DNA of 64,000 bases from CAZVVT01 sp964630595. GTDB lineage: Bacteria; Chlamydiota; Chlamydiia; Chlamydiales; VFKH01. Under the pieces are notes generated by a model. It was not told where the DNA came from. It searched no databases and saw only the letters and a list, made by a program, of their open reading frames with translations. Made by a program: the position numbers and the translations under genes. The stretch spans positions 13,516 to 77,515 of the forward strand of contig CAZVVT010000004.1 of the NCBI GenBank assembly GCA_964630595.1. The letters run 5' to 3'. Shown in pieces: positions 42,338 through 52,418 of the stretch (position 1 is the stretch's first letter; each line of letters begins with the position of its first letter).

Positions 42338-42631
42338 ATGATGAAAGTTAATGCAAAATTAAGATTGACGCCTTTTCAAGTGAAAGTGCTTTTGGAAACG
42401 ATGCGTATTCCTCTGGGCGCTACAGTAACATACAAGGAATTAGCGCAGCGCGTAGGCCGCCCGAAAGCCTATCGTGCTGTTGCTAACGCGTTGAACCGCA
42501 ACCCTTTGCCGTTGATTATCCCCTGCCATCGCGTGGTGGGCTGTGGCAACTGGGGCGGATATGCCTTTGGCGTTTCCTTAAAAAAAGTACTCCTAGGCCT
42601 TGAGAAAAAAATGAGCTGCCCTCCAAGGTGA
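42338..42631 (+). CDS. One-domain alkylguanine/alkyltransferase-like protein
   Basis: 97 residues forming the C-terminal DNA-binding and active-site domain of O6-alkylguanine-DNA alkyltransferases. The catalytic cysteine is present in LIIPCHRVVGC; the helix-turn-helix (TYKELAQRVGRPKAYRAVAN) and Arg finger region are also intact. The N-terminal domain of Ogt/AdaB is missing. Such short proteins repair O6-methylguanine if the cysteine is active; without it (as in ATL proteins) they would only signal damage, and here it is kept. Followed directly by a hypothetical gene. Confidence 0.85.
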   Translation: MMKVNAKLRLTPFQVKVLLETMRIPLGATVTYKELAQRVGRPKAYRAVANALNRNPLPLIIPCHRVVGCGNWGGYAFGVSLKKVLLGLEKKMSCPPR

Positions 42632-42636
42632 GGGGT

Positions 42637-43371
42637 ATGCACATTGACCCCCTTGCTTTCAACGCCGCTGTAGATGCCTTCATTGCTGCGGATCCAGAAA
42701 CAAAAAAGAGGCTCAACGTAGACCTGATTGCCAACTATCATTTGGATTTGCTGCGCGAAGAGTATCGCCCTGCGAGGGGAAAAGCGGTTCGTATAAAGCC
42801 CGATTCTGGATTACTCAATGAGAATATGAGGATCTGGTCAATTGCATGGAAGGCCCTTGCCCTGATTGAAAAAGAGCCGACAGAAGAGACTTCCTTGCTT
42901 GCGGAAAAGGAGTCTTGGGCAGATGCGCTGCGCGCTTTTTTTGCCGCTTTTGTCCTCCTTTTTCAAGGAAAGGATGCACGCGTTTCAGAAGCGAGCAAAC
43001 GGCTGATTCAGCAATGGTCAGAGATGGGCGGCAGAGCTTCAGAAAGGCTTCATGAAATAAGCGGCTTCCAACGTGCCTATGTAGAAGCAAAAAAGCGCGG
43101 GGAAAAGCATATCGCTTCCGTTCACATGGAGCAACTGAAGCTTGCGTTGGCAGCTCTTGCACTCGAGATCGAGAGTGGAGAATTGATTCCAATAGAGAAA
43201 TGCAAGGCCTTGGTGGCTATGGCTTCGGGGCTGCTTTCTCGCAGAGAGGTTACTCAGCTGCGCAAAGATTTACGAGCTTTAAAGGCCGCTGCCGCTGGCA
43301 TAGAGAGAGAGTTTGCCTATAATGCGCTGATGGAAGAGTGCCGCCGATTGATGAATCGTGCCCTTCAATAG
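42637..43371 (+). CDS. Hypothetical helical protein
   Basis: A 244-residue protein beginning MHIDPLAFNAAVDAFIAADP. The GTG at 42628 is in frame but overlaps the previous stop; ATG at 42637 has GGTGAGGGGT directly upstream and is favoured. It is predicted almost entirely helical, with charged segments (WADALRAFFAAFVLLFQGKD; SGLLSRREVTQLRKDLRALK), no signal peptide and no named motif. Co-directional with the alkyltransferase gene and the methyltransferase 24 nt downstream. Confidence 0.5.
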   Translation: MHIDPLAFNAAVDAFIAADPETKKRLNVDLIANYHLDLLREEYRPARGKAVRIKPDSGLLNENMRIWSIAWKALALIEKEPTEETSLLAEKESWADALRAFFAAFVLLFQGKDARVSEASKRLIQQWSEMGGRASERLHEISGFQRAYVEAKKRGEKHIASVHMEQLKLALAALALEIESGELIPIEKCKALVAMASGLLSRREVTQLRKDLRALKAAAAGIEREFAYNALMEECRRLMNRALQ

Positions 43372-43395
43372 GCTTTCCATGGTATACTCTTTGGC

Positions 43396-44466
43396 GTGGA
43401 TCTCTTTATTACCTGTCAGCCTAGCCTTGAAGACCTTTTAGCCGATGAACTTTCCGAATTGGGTTTGTCAGGAACGGTGGGCTTTGCCGGCTGTTATGTA
43501 CCCGACACATGGGACAATATCTACACCGTGAACTACGCCTCGCGTCTTGCCGGTCGTGTGCTGAAGCCCATCCACTCCTTTCGGTTTTATTCTGCAGAAG
43601 AGTTTTATGAACAGGCCTTTCAGATCGATTGGACGGCGTGGCACGATGTGGAAAAAACCTTCGTGATTCACAGCACCGGCCGCAGCCGCACCTTCCGCAA
43701 CACGCTATATGCATCGCAGCTTTTAAAGGATGCCATTTGCGATTGCATGCGCGAATGCCACGACAAACGCCCCAGCATCGATACGAAAAATCCCGACACC
43801 GCCTTTCAGCTCTACCTAGATGGCGACCAAGCAACCATCTATTACGATACATCCCTAGAACCCCTCTTCAAGCGTGCTTGGAGGCAATCTACCGGTCCCG
43901 CACCGCTGCAAGAGACAGTGGCTTCCGCTCTTTTGCGCATTGCTGGCTACGACGGATCACAAGTGCTCTTTGACCCCTGTTGTGGTTCTGCAACCATTTT
44001 GATTGAGGCGGCGCTGATTGCAACGCACACGCCCTCTGGCTATTTTCGCAAACGGTGGGGCTTTACAGCGCTGCCCGATTACAACCCTGCCGCTTGGGGC
44101 GCCATCAAAGAGGCTTTCGATGCCAAACGTATACCTCTCGAAAAAGGGCGCATCTTTGGCTGTGATATCGATGCGCAAGCCATTTGCGCGGCCAAGGTAA
44201 ACCTCAAAGCTACCGGCTTTAATGGTCTGGTTCAAGTAAACCACAGCGATTGCCGCAGCTTTGAAGCCCCTTATCCCTTTGATCTCGTCATTACCAATCC
44301 ACCCCACGGCAATCGCTTGGAAAAGCAACCCCACTTGCTGCCTCAGTTTCGCAATTACAAAGTCGCCACTTGGGTCTTCTCTCCCGACCGTCTTGCCGAT
44401 AAAGCGGTAGAGCTCACCGTTTCAGGTGACCCTTATTTCTTTAACAGATTGAATATCAAGGACTAA
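43396..44466 (+). CDS. RlmL/THUMP-type RNA methyltransferase
   Basis: 356 residues. An N-terminal THUMP-type domain (MDLFITCQPSLEDLLADELS) precedes an N6/N2-type methyltransferase fold: SAM loop VLFDPCCGSATILIEAAL, acidic strand IFGCDIDAQAICAAKVNL and catalytic motif IV LVITNPPHGNRL (NPPxG). In E. coli RlmL and related enzymes modify 23S rRNA guanine (m2G2445). Assignment to this group is by motif order; the exact base is inferred. Translation starts at GTG. Confidence 0.88.
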   Translation: MDLFITCQPSLEDLLADELSELGLSGTVGFAGCYVPDTWDNIYTVNYASRLAGRVLKPIHSFRFYSAEEFYEQAFQIDWTAWHDVEKTFVIHSTGRSRTFRNTLYASQLLKDAICDCMRECHDKRPSIDTKNPDTAFQLYLDGDQATIYYDTSLEPLFKRAWRQSTGPAPLQETVASALLRIAGYDGSQVLFDPCCGSATILIEAALIATHTPSGYFRKRWGFTALPDYNPAAWGAIKEAFDAKRIPLEKGRIFGCDIDAQAICAAKVNLKATGFNGLVQVNHSDCRSFEAPYPFDLVITNPPHGNRLEKQPHLLPQFRNYKVATWVFSPDRLADKAVELTVSGDPYFFNRLNIKD

Positions 44467-44526
44467 CGTTTATCCATCTTGCGGATAATGCTAGATAGGA
44501 GCATAGCTACAAGTTGAGGTATAGCT

Positions 44527-47500
44527 ATGTCCGTCAATCCCGAGTTTGACCGCGTCATCGAGGAAGTTTACCAATCTTGGAAGGGTTTGGGATCTCCCAA
44601 GGAGAGCCGAGATGCACTGCAAAGAGTTTTTGATGAGAAAGTAAAGTCGCTCATTCCCGGTTGGAAAGAGCCTCCTCATAATTGGAGCATTAAGCAACGT
44701 GTAGAGAAGGCGGTGCGGGACTTAGAGGATGCGAAAGTAGCCGCTGCTGCAGGGCCGATCTTGCCAGCTCGCAAGCAGGGACAATTGGCGCGAGGAGCTC
44801 TCCTTGGGCAGGAAGAGTCACGAGTAGAGAAAGCGGGAAGATCGCGCGCAGAGAGTGTTGTTGATGAAGAGAGCTTGGACCGCGATCTAGGTTCAGTCAC
44901 CCTTGCTGCTGCGCGAGAGGTGACCGTTGCAGTTGGTCGTACCAATGTGATCATTGACCTTCTTTTTAGGATTGGTCGCTGGTTCGCTCAGCTTTGGGCT
45001 CCCGCTCCGTTGACATTTCGATTGGAAGAGGCAGATCAATTAAGCGCTTTTCAGGCTCTCAAGCAGGCATCCGAAATCAAGTATCAAGCAGCTGTTGCTG
45101 CAGTTGATGGCGCTGAGCGCGCGTTGCGAAGGTCGCTTGAGTCAAAATGCGTTATCTATGCAGGGGCAGAAGAGCGCTTGTCACTGGAGTTTCCGGAAAG
45201 AGCTCAACTTGCTGCACTGAAAAAATTGAGAAAGGAGCTGGTCGAGAAGAAAAAAGAGTCGGTAGAAGGCGATTTAAGTAACGCGCGCGCCAAACTAGAA
45301 AGTTTGAGTGCTTTTTTTGATAAATACACGGCACAGGCGGCCGGTATAGCTACGGAAGGACCAACGTCTGCTGTAGAAGAAAAATTGAGCAAGTATGTAG
45401 CGCGCTTAGAGGCACAAAAGAGCGAGCTCCTGACTCAGGCACAGTCGGATGTAAAATATTACAGAGAAGAAGGGCTGAGTGAAACGACTTGGTACGCCAT
45501 TCTCGAGAACACTAGCAAAGAGATTGCCTCTTGCAAAACATACAAGAAGTTGCAAGATCTCAGGGATCGATGCATTGGATGTTGCGACCATTTAGATGAC
45601 ATACGTGTTGTGCGATCCAGAGAGCGCGATTTAGCTACGATTCAAACTTCGCTAACGGGGCTGGCTTCTTGCCTGAACCGAGTCGATGTTCTGTATCGAG
45701 AAAAAGAGCGAGAGGCGCAAGAAATACTCTGCGGAAAAGAGTCTCCTGAAAAAGAGGCGAGTCGGCGCATTTTTACCTTATGGACCGATTTGAATCGTCA
45801 AATCCGACAACAAGGTAGTCAGGATCGTTGGAGTGATAATAAATGCTCTGCTTACGCTGCTATTAGTGCAGAGGCTCACAAAGATGCTGAGAGAATGGTG
45901 CGGGCACTTCCCGCTAAAGGGCAGGACTATGCGACTGCTCTGACCGCGGCTTTGCCAGACTACAAGGCAAGCGCAGAGCGTGCACAACGAAATCTTGCAG
46001 CGGTGCATACAGCTTTAACGGAAATGGAACCCCTTGTTGAACGGTTTCCGGAGATGGAACCGCAGCGAGCAGCTCTACAAGAGCATTGGACTGCGTTGAG
46101 CGCAGAGTTTGCGGCAGTCGTTGGCAAAAGCGCAGCCGTTATAGCAGAAGAGAGAAAGGCTCTGGCACAGAAAGTAGCCGATTTGAGCAGTGATGCGCGA
46201 GGCTTGCTGGATGATCTTACAAAGCGCAAAGAGTATGTCGATCAATTTACTGGTATTGTTGCCGTGCATCGGGCAGGAAGTCCGGAGCACATAAGAGCAG
46301 AGGCAGCGCTCAAGATGGCAGAAGATGTGGCCAAGTACCCCACTGCTGCGAGCTTGACGGTAGCCTTTTATGGATTTCTTTCGGATCAAGTGCGCTTAAT
46401 GGCAACGCGCGATTTAGCTCTCATAGGCAGAGCCAGTCCCGCAGACCTTGCTATCACAAATTTGAGTAGTTTAAAGAAAATACGTGCATCGATGACAGAG
46501 CAGCGAGATGCAGTGAAGAAACAGATTGATGATTGGGCTAAAGCGGGGGCGATCAAAGCAGATAGCCCGTTATATAAAGCGCTGCGTGACTGTCAAGAAG
46601 AGATGACAACGGTTCTTTCGACAGCTATTTCGGGTCCTGAAGACGATGAGAGATTTTTAGAGGCCTCGGGTGCGGTTTTGGCGGAAAACGTAAGTCTTCT
46701 TGAGGTTGGTGCGGCTGCAGAACGTGCACATGCAACAGGGTTGCGGCTTCAGAAAGGATTGAGGAGCCGCATAGAAACTGCACTGCGAATGGAATTGATC
46801 AGCAAGGCAGATCCACTCTATGTTCGTTTAACAGCTTTATCGGGAAGATTAGCAACGTTGACAACGGTTGCCCCAGAGGAGGCATTGAATGCGGAGGCGT
46901 ATCGCATGCAAGAAAAAGCGGTGGAGGCGGAATACAGCGCTCATATGGCGTCGCTTCCCTTCCTTGCTCGAGCAAAAAAACTGGAACCTTTGGCAACCGT
47001 TTTGAGTGAAATGTATGCTGATATAGGCGCTGACAACTATGAAGTTACAAGAGCGCAAAGAGAGCTTGTAAAGGCCACTTCTGAAATAAAGAGTGGCAGG
47101 CCCGTCAATGAGTTGGATGAGAAGGGCTTGGTGGAGTGTTCAGTTGCGTTAATGAGCGAATCTGAGCCGGCGGTAGTAGCGGTGCAAGACCACTATTCAA
47201 GGGCAATCAGGGGTGATGAAAGATCAGACCGATTAAATGAGCTGAGAGGCTCTGCGGCAGCGCTTCTTTTGGGGCCAGACAGAGAAGATCCTGCAGTACA
47301 TGTAAAAGCTCTCACCGATTTTCTTGCGCACATCCGCCCTATTGCCGAAGAAAATGCACAACGACAGAGAGTAGCGGTCGCGGCTGCGGTAAGTCGCGAA
47401 GAGGCGGAAATTGCTGGCGGCTTGGCAGAGGCTCGGAAAAAATGCAGCACTTGGGAAGGGCTCATTGGTGTGCATCTTATAAGAATAGCGGGCACAGGAG

Positions 47501-48702
47501 ACTCTCCTTTGAAAGCGCGTTTGCAGGACGTACAGAGGCAGTTGCGTCAGCTGAAAGAGCGGGCGGTCCCCAGTCGTGCTGCATTGGAGGCTTTAAGTGA
47601 TGAAATTAATGCTTTAGAGGGCACTGTAAATTCTCTGCTGGATCACGTTATAAGCGAACACCGTTCTATTGTAGGCTCTCTTATCGCTCTTTTAGGAGAA
47701 GCAGAAAGCGGAGAGCTTACCCGCTTGTTGGAAAGCGAACAGGCGGTGGTAGAGCAGTTGCTGAGAGAAGAGACTCCTACTAGCGCGATGAGTCCGAACG
47801 AACTGGAAACTTCTGTGCGTCACTTCGTAACAGCTTTAGATAGGCAGTATACAGGTCGGTTGGATAGCAACATGGATCCCCGCGTTTTGCGTGATCTTAC
47901 AAGAGACCAACATGCCCTTACACAAGAGTGTTCGAGGGCGATTTCTGCTGCCTTTGGTGGGCCCGTGGGAGTGCCAAAAGTCACTGCAGAGTTGGCAGCA
48001 GCTCTTGTTCGCGTGGTGGATATGTTTCGAGAGCAGTCGAAGGCATTAGCAGCAAGAGGCACTCATCTCAGAGACCTTTTGCAATACTCTGACCGCATGC
48101 AGCCGGTGCTGGCCACCGTAGAAGCTTATCCTGAAGGTTCGCGTTTAAAGCAGCTTTTTATGGACGCAAGCCGTAACTATGCAGCTGCGATTGAACGAGC
48201 AAAGAGCCCCGCTATTTCCTTGGAAGACTCTCGGCGTCTGACGGCAGAGTTAGTAACGAGTTTAGATAAGTTGCAGACCATAGCCCGACAGCTCAATGAG
48301 TATGAACGGATCTCTGGCCACTTAACAGAGTATGTAAATTTAGCGAGTGGGGAGGGTGTAGGGTGTGGGCAGTTAACAAAAGTTGCGAGTAGGTTGCAAA
48401 CGATCATGGATCTTTTGAAAGATGGGGAGCTCCAGACGTATGGCAAAGGTCTCGGCTCTTCTTTAGAAAAAGGTATTGAGGAAGTTGCCAAAGCAGTGCA
48501 GAAAAAATCGTTGAAGGGTGCGGATAGGGACGAGAAAGCAAGAATCAATGCTCTACACGCTGCTTTTGACGTAGGCTTGGCAAGCAGTTTTGCTCCCTAT
48601 CGAAAAGGCGTGCCCCCTTCTTCGGAGGTTGTGGCGCGGGTGCTTGTCACCCTGCAAGCGTTTTGCAGAGATTGCGAAAGAAAGAGGGAGGCGACAGTAT
48701 GA
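44527..48702 (+). CDS. Giant hypothetical protein, helical (1391 residues)
   Basis: A very large, acidic/basic-mixed helical protein without signal peptide. Residues about 27-73 (RDALQRVFDEKVKSLIPGWK and the helix RVEKAVRDLEDAKVAA) match a module in the next gene. A short hydrophobic stretch at about 137-158 (NVIIDLLFRIGRWFAQLW) is the only candidate membrane contact. The remainder is dominated by heptad-like segments typical of coiled coils, with repeated AxxxLxxL patterns. The gene may be a bacterial effector or structural protein; no known domain is visible. It ends overlapping the next gene by 4 nt (ATGA). Confidence 0.75.
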   Translation: MSVNPEFDRVIEEVYQSWKGLGSPKESRDALQRVFDEKVKSLIPGWKEPPHNWSIKQRVEKAVRDLEDAKVAAAAGPILPARKQGQLARGALLGQEESRVEKAGRSRAESVVDEESLDRDLGSVTLAAAREVTVAVGRTNVIIDLLFRIGRWFAQLWAPAPLTFRLEEADQLSAFQALKQASEIKYQAAVAAVDGAERALRRSLESKCVIYAGAEERLSLEFPERAQLAALKKLRKELVEKKKESVEGDLSNARAKLESLSAFFDKYTAQAAGIATEGPTSAVEEKLSKYVARLEAQKSELLTQAQSDVKYYREEGLSETTWYAILENTSKEIASCKTYKKLQDLRDRCIGCCDHLDDIRVVRSRERDLATIQTSLTGLASCLNRVDVLYREKEREAQEILCGKESPEKEASRRIFTLWTDLNRQIRQQGSQDRWSDNKCSAYAAISAEAHKDAERMVRALPAKGQDYATALTAALPDYKASAERAQRNLAAVHTALTEMEPLVERFPEMEPQRAALQEHWTALSAEFAAVVGKSAAVIAEERKALAQKVADLSSDARGLLDDLTKRKEYVDQFTGIVAVHRAGSPEHIRAEAALKMAEDVAKYPTAASLTVAFYGFLSDQVRLMATRDLALIGRASPADLAITNLSSLKKIRASMTEQRDAVKKQIDDWAKAGAIKADSPLYKALRDCQEEMTTVLSTAISGPEDDERFLEASGAVLAENVSLLEVGAAAERAHATGLRLQKGLRSRIETALRMELISKADPLYVRLTALSGRLATLTTVAPEEALNAEAYRMQEKAVEAEYSAHMASLPFLARAKKLEPLATVLSEMYADIGADNYEVTRAQRELVKATSEIKSGRPVNELDEKGLVECSVALMSESEPAVVAVQDHYSRAIRGDERSDRLNELRGSAAALLLGPDREDPAVHVKALTDFLAHIRPIAEENAQRQRVAVAAAVSREEAEIAGGLAEARKKCSTWEGLIGVHLIRIAGTGDSPLKARLQDVQRQLRQLKERAVPSRAALEALSDEINALEGTVNSLLDHVISEHRSIVGSLIALLGEAESGELTRLLESEQAVVEQLLREETPTSAMSPNELETSVRHFVTALDRQYTGRLDSNMDPRVLRDLTRDQHALTQECSRAISAAFGGPVGVPKVTAELAAALVRVVDMFREQSKALAARGTHLRDLLQYSDRMQPVLATVEAYPEGSRLKQLFMDASRNYAAAIERAKSPAISLEDSRRLTAELVTSLDKLQTIARQLNEYERISGHLTEYVNLASGEGVGCGQLTKVASRLQTIMDLLKDGELQTYGKGLGSSLEKGIEEVAKAVQKKSLKGADRDEKARINALHAAFDVGLASSFAPYRKGVPPSSEVVARVLVTLQAFCRDCERKREATV

Positions 48703-51700
48703 CCGGCCCAGAAAGCGGTATTCGCGGTCCAGGGGATTCGGGCGCAGAGCCGCTATCACCTCTTGAAAGTGCTAGGGCGTTGAAAAAGCGCTTGGACGAC
48801 GCAAAGGCAGCGCGAGTCACCGAAAGAGCTCTACAAGATGAAGTTTTAAAGGGGTTTACTAAGCCTATAGCGGTTACGCCGCCTCCACCTGTTGCTGCGG
48901 CCGTTGCGGAGGTGGCGGAGCCTATTTTAGCGCCGACATCCGAATCAACCACTTCCACCCGCACTGCGCATTCTGCAAGTGAGTATGATGCGGCCATTGA
49001 ACAGGCAGAAGGCGCTGAGTTGTTCGGTGGTGCAAAGCCCGAAGAGTATTGGCAGCACATTTACGACACCCATATTGCGCATCTAATACCTGAGTGGAAA
49101 GCTGAAGAAGGCGCCTCAGTAGATGATCAAATACAAAGCGTTATTGCTGCCCTGCAGGTAGCTAAATTGAGAGCCACAAGCGTATCGCCGGCTCCTCGCC
49201 CTTCTGTTAAAACAGCAAGAACAGCGGCTCCCTCTGTTCCTATTCCCGTGCGGGTGGGTGGCGATGCTGCTGCTCCAAGACCTGCACTCTCTTCTCTTGC
49301 TCACCCTGCAGCTGTTTCTAGTAGTAGGGTGTACCCTGAGCTGGATGTGGAGAAATCTGTATCCGTTGAAAACAGAGGTTTGTGGGAATTGCTCGTCGGA
49401 GTAGAGCGTCTTTTGCAGGAAAAAAAGAATATAGCCGCCGCCGACAAGGCTAAGGATTCACCCGTTTGGGCTCAGACGCGCGCTGACAAAGAAGAAAGAA
49501 TCCGGCAGCTAAGCTCAATTGAGAGATTAGCTAGGGAAGGAAATGTAGGCGAAGCGTTGCTAGCTGTTTGCGAATGTTTGGCGGAGATATCCGTTGAGGG
49601 TAGCATTGCACAACAGCGTTTCGAATTAGAGAGCGTTAAGCAGTATTTGAGCACAAATGAATCCGTGGAAGCTTTTGATATACTGCAGCATGTTATGCGG
49701 ACTCTTAATGAAAGGTGTACTCCGATGACGGCAACCGCAGACATGCCAGAGTACGCTGCTGAGCATGCTGCGCTGCAGCGTAGCTTAGCAACGCTTTCTC
49801 ATGCCGTAGCAATTGCGAACGAGAAAAATCTTGATACTGCGTTTTTAACACGGCTAGTTGATGAAGCAGAATTTCATCTGAAGGGTCTTGCGATTGCGGA
49901 AGAAAAATCGAAAGAGACAACTCATATAGATATTACAGGAATTACTGATGGTGCAAGAAAGCTTATAAAAAACGCGCAAGCAACTGTAGAACAGCTATAT
50001 TGTGCGGCGCGCTCTGTCTACGGAAAGGCTCTTCGTGAGGGAGAAGGGAAGGAAGGAGATCGCACGGATGTGGCAGAAAGAGCGGCGGCAAGAGCGGCAG
50101 AAGTAGCTGTTGCTTCTATTATGAGCTTGAAGCCTCTTAAAGATGAGAGATTAAAAGAGTCTAGGACGCATTCCTTAGAGAACTTAAATGCGCTCATGAA
50201 AGACGCCGAGTGGCAAGACGATTATGATAAGAACGTTCTTTTTGAGCTTGGATGTGCAGAAGCGGCAGGTTTTGTGCAGGACTATCTTAATGAGAGAGCA
50301 GCAGCTCCTTCTGTTGCACCCCCTCGCGCCCCAGAGCCAGAGCTAGAAGAGACAGGGCTGCCTCGTGGATCAAGCTTTGGGCGTAGAGATAGCACGGCCT
50401 CCCATGATAGTGATTGGGGAGATGAACCTGCGGCGGATGTGCGTCAAGAGCCGAGTGCTCCAGCTACTCGTGAAGAGACCGTAGAGAGTGATCGGCCTGT
50501 AGCGGCAGCTGCGCTTGCAGTGCCGCCTGCCGCACAGCAAGTGACGGGTTTGCGCCGGTTTTTTGCGTGGGCTAGCAGAAAGTTTAGTGCGCTGCTGGCT
50601 CGGTTTGAGCGCAACAAGCATTTGCGCGGAGTGAAGGAGATGGCTGCGGAGATTCGCGGCGGCATTGCTGGGTTGTCTGAGAATGAAAAAAAGCCCATTT
50701 TGGCCAGGCTTCGTGCACTGGAGGCGGAGGCGGGTCGCACAAAGCCCGATTCTCCTCAGCTCCGTTCGGTAGAAAGGCGCCTGTCGCTTCTGGCTGGAAC
50801 AGCGTTGGGAAAAGAGCTCGAAGCTTTTATCGTGAGTTTGAAGAAGGACTTGGAAGCGCTTCCTCCTGTCAAATTGCAGGTAAGGGAATTGCACTACGAT
50901 ATCGGGGACTTTTTCAGCTGGCTAGAGGAAGCGGATCCGGGCAACTTCATGGCCTATTCGGACATTCTGCACCACTTTGATGACCAATTGGCCCGCCTTG
51001 CTTCGGGTGGCACGTTGGTGAGTAGTTCAGAGACAAGAGAAAAGGCAGAGGGTGCGCTACGCCGCGTGCTTCCGAGGGTAGATGTGCCCGATGTGGGGGC
51101 GACGCAAGAGGAGTGGGCGGAGTTTTTCTCTTCTGCATCTAGCGACTTGCTAGACGAGGCGGCGAATCCCCAAAAAGAAGAAGAAGTCCGCGCCGCTATG
51201 CGGGCCCTCAATGCTTTCTACATCGATTTGCAAAAGCAAAGCCGCCTCTACGGCACCATCCCAGGCGTAGAGCACGCTGCCCATGCTTTGGAATTGCAAG
51301 AGGTGGTGAATGAGGCCTTTGAAGCGGGATATCCCACCGATTTTATGCATGAGGCAGCGGCCAGGTTGAAGCGTATCGATGAAAATCCTCAGCTTGCTCG
51401 AGAACTTTTGGACGAGTACCAAGAGTTTATTGAGGGAATTCGTAAGGCGGTAGCGCTGCGTTTGAGTCAGCGGGTCGCTTTGAGAGATGAGAATGTTCAG
51501 CTTGCTCATAGCTTTATACAAACTCTTTTTCCCACGGAAATAAAAAAGGCTAGGCGTCTTTTAGAAAACCCAAAAGAAGTTATTGCGTTATCTGGTCGAA
51601 TGTTGCGGCAGAGAGCTAAGGAGTGGGGTGTGCAGCCCTTTGCACAGTTTGCAGAAGCGAAACAGGAATTGGAAGAACAGGGCATAGACGTGCCCGATGA

Positions 51701-52418
51701 AAAAGATTTGAATCGGGAGATGCGTGCACAAATCTGCTATTTTGCTGCGCTTTTAGTGCCCGATAGACCCATTTCTCGCGAGGATCTGATATGGTATCTA
51801 GAAGGACCGGCTCGTTATTGCACAGATCGCACGCTTCGATCAGCAGTACAAAAAATGGTAGAGAAACTCAAGAGTGTTGGGGCAAGTACGCCCCAGGAAG
51901 ATATGCTCTATTTTCTTCGAGCCAAACAGCTCTTGCGTAGATTAAAAGATATGAAACTAGGGCCTTCGCTCTCCCCCTTAGCTAAAGCAAATGCAGCTTC
52001 CATGCCCCTTGATCAACACTCTTTTATTTCTATTAGAGAGGGATCGAGTTTTGGGGTCTGTTTAGAGATGCTAGCAAAGGATAGAAAAGGTCTTGTTGCG
52101 AAGGAGATTTTGCGTAGCAGTAATCCAGATCAAGCAAAAAAAGTAATCGAAAGTTTGGATCCTAACAACCCTCTTTTGAAGTTGAGCCGGTTTGCTCTTC
52201 CATTTGATCGATTAAAAACAAAAGAAGCGCCTGTGATTGTGGCATTAAAAAGGCCGGATGGAAGCAATCATTGGGTGATTGTGGATGAGTATAGAGATGG
52301 GCATTTTGTGATCCGTGACCCCGAAAGAGACGGGCTCGTGAGGGTTCCTGAAGTAGTGCTTAGGCCTTTGTTTTTTGACTACGAAACGGAATGTTATGGG
52401 CTCCCAATCGGGTCGTAG
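48699..52418 (+). CDS. Giant hypothetical protein with papain/C39-like C-terminus
   Basis: A 1239-residue protein. ATG at 48699 is preceded by GAGGG and overlaps the previous stop. Proline/alanine-rich low-complexity regions (about residues 60-90 and 520-590) alternate with helical parts. Residues 113-160 (YWQHIYDTHIAHLIPEWKAE) match the N-terminal module of the previous protein. Near the C-terminus, SSFGVCLEMLAKD (C about 1121), SNHWVIVDEY (H about 1191) and DGHFVIRDPE (D about 1207) fit a cysteine-peptidase C39/C70-like fold. By alignment on EML, the classical nucleophile could instead be Ser, so activity is open. Confidence 0.75.
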   Translation: MTGPESGIRGPGDSGAEPLSPLESARALKKRLDDAKAARVTERALQDEVLKGFTKPIAVTPPPPVAAAVAEVAEPILAPTSESTTSTRTAHSASEYDAAIEQAEGAELFGGAKPEEYWQHIYDTHIAHLIPEWKAEEGASVDDQIQSVIAALQVAKLRATSVSPAPRPSVKTARTAAPSVPIPVRVGGDAAAPRPALSSLAHPAAVSSSRVYPELDVEKSVSVENRGLWELLVGVERLLQEKKNIAAADKAKDSPVWAQTRADKEERIRQLSSIERLAREGNVGEALLAVCECLAEISVEGSIAQQRFELESVKQYLSTNESVEAFDILQHVMRTLNERCTPMTATADMPEYAAEHAALQRSLATLSHAVAIANEKNLDTAFLTRLVDEAEFHLKGLAIAEEKSKETTHIDITGITDGARKLIKNAQATVEQLYCAARSVYGKALREGEGKEGDRTDVAERAAARAAEVAVASIMSLKPLKDERLKESRTHSLENLNALMKDAEWQDDYDKNVLFELGCAEAAGFVQDYLNERAAAPSVAPPRAPEPELEETGLPRGSSFGRRDSTASHDSDWGDEPAADVRQEPSAPATREETVESDRPVAAAALAVPPAAQQVTGLRRFFAWASRKFSALLARFERNKHLRGVKEMAAEIRGGIAGLSENEKKPILARLRALEAEAGRTKPDSPQLRSVERRLSLLAGTALGKELEAFIVSLKKDLEALPPVKLQVRELHYDIGDFFSWLEEADPGNFMAYSDILHHFDDQLARLASGGTLVSSSETREKAEGALRRVLPRVDVPDVGATQEEWAEFFSSASSDLLDEAANPQKEEEVRAAMRALNAFYIDLQKQSRLYGTIPGVEHAAHALELQEVVNEAFEAGYPTDFMHEAAARLKRIDENPQLARELLDEYQEFIEGIRKAVALRLSQRVALRDENVQLAHSFIQTLFPTEIKKARRLLENPKEVIALSGRMLRQRAKEWGVQPFAQFAEAKQELEEQGIDVPDEKDLNREMRAQICYFAALLVPDRPISREDLIWYLEGPARYCTDRTLRSAVQKMVEKLKSVGASTPQEDMLYFLRAKQLLRRLKDMKLGPSLSPLAKANAASMPLDQHSFISIREGSSFGVCLEMLAKDRKGLVAKEILRSSNPDQAKKVIESLDPNNPLLKLSRFALPFDRLKTKEAPVIVALKRPDGSNHWVIVDEYRDGHFVIRDPERDGLVRVPEVVLRPLFFDYETECYGLPIGS

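Noticed and set aside
44467..44526. Terminator hairpin after the RlmL-like gene
   Set aside because: Only 6-bp arms (TTATCC/GGATAA) and no T-run.
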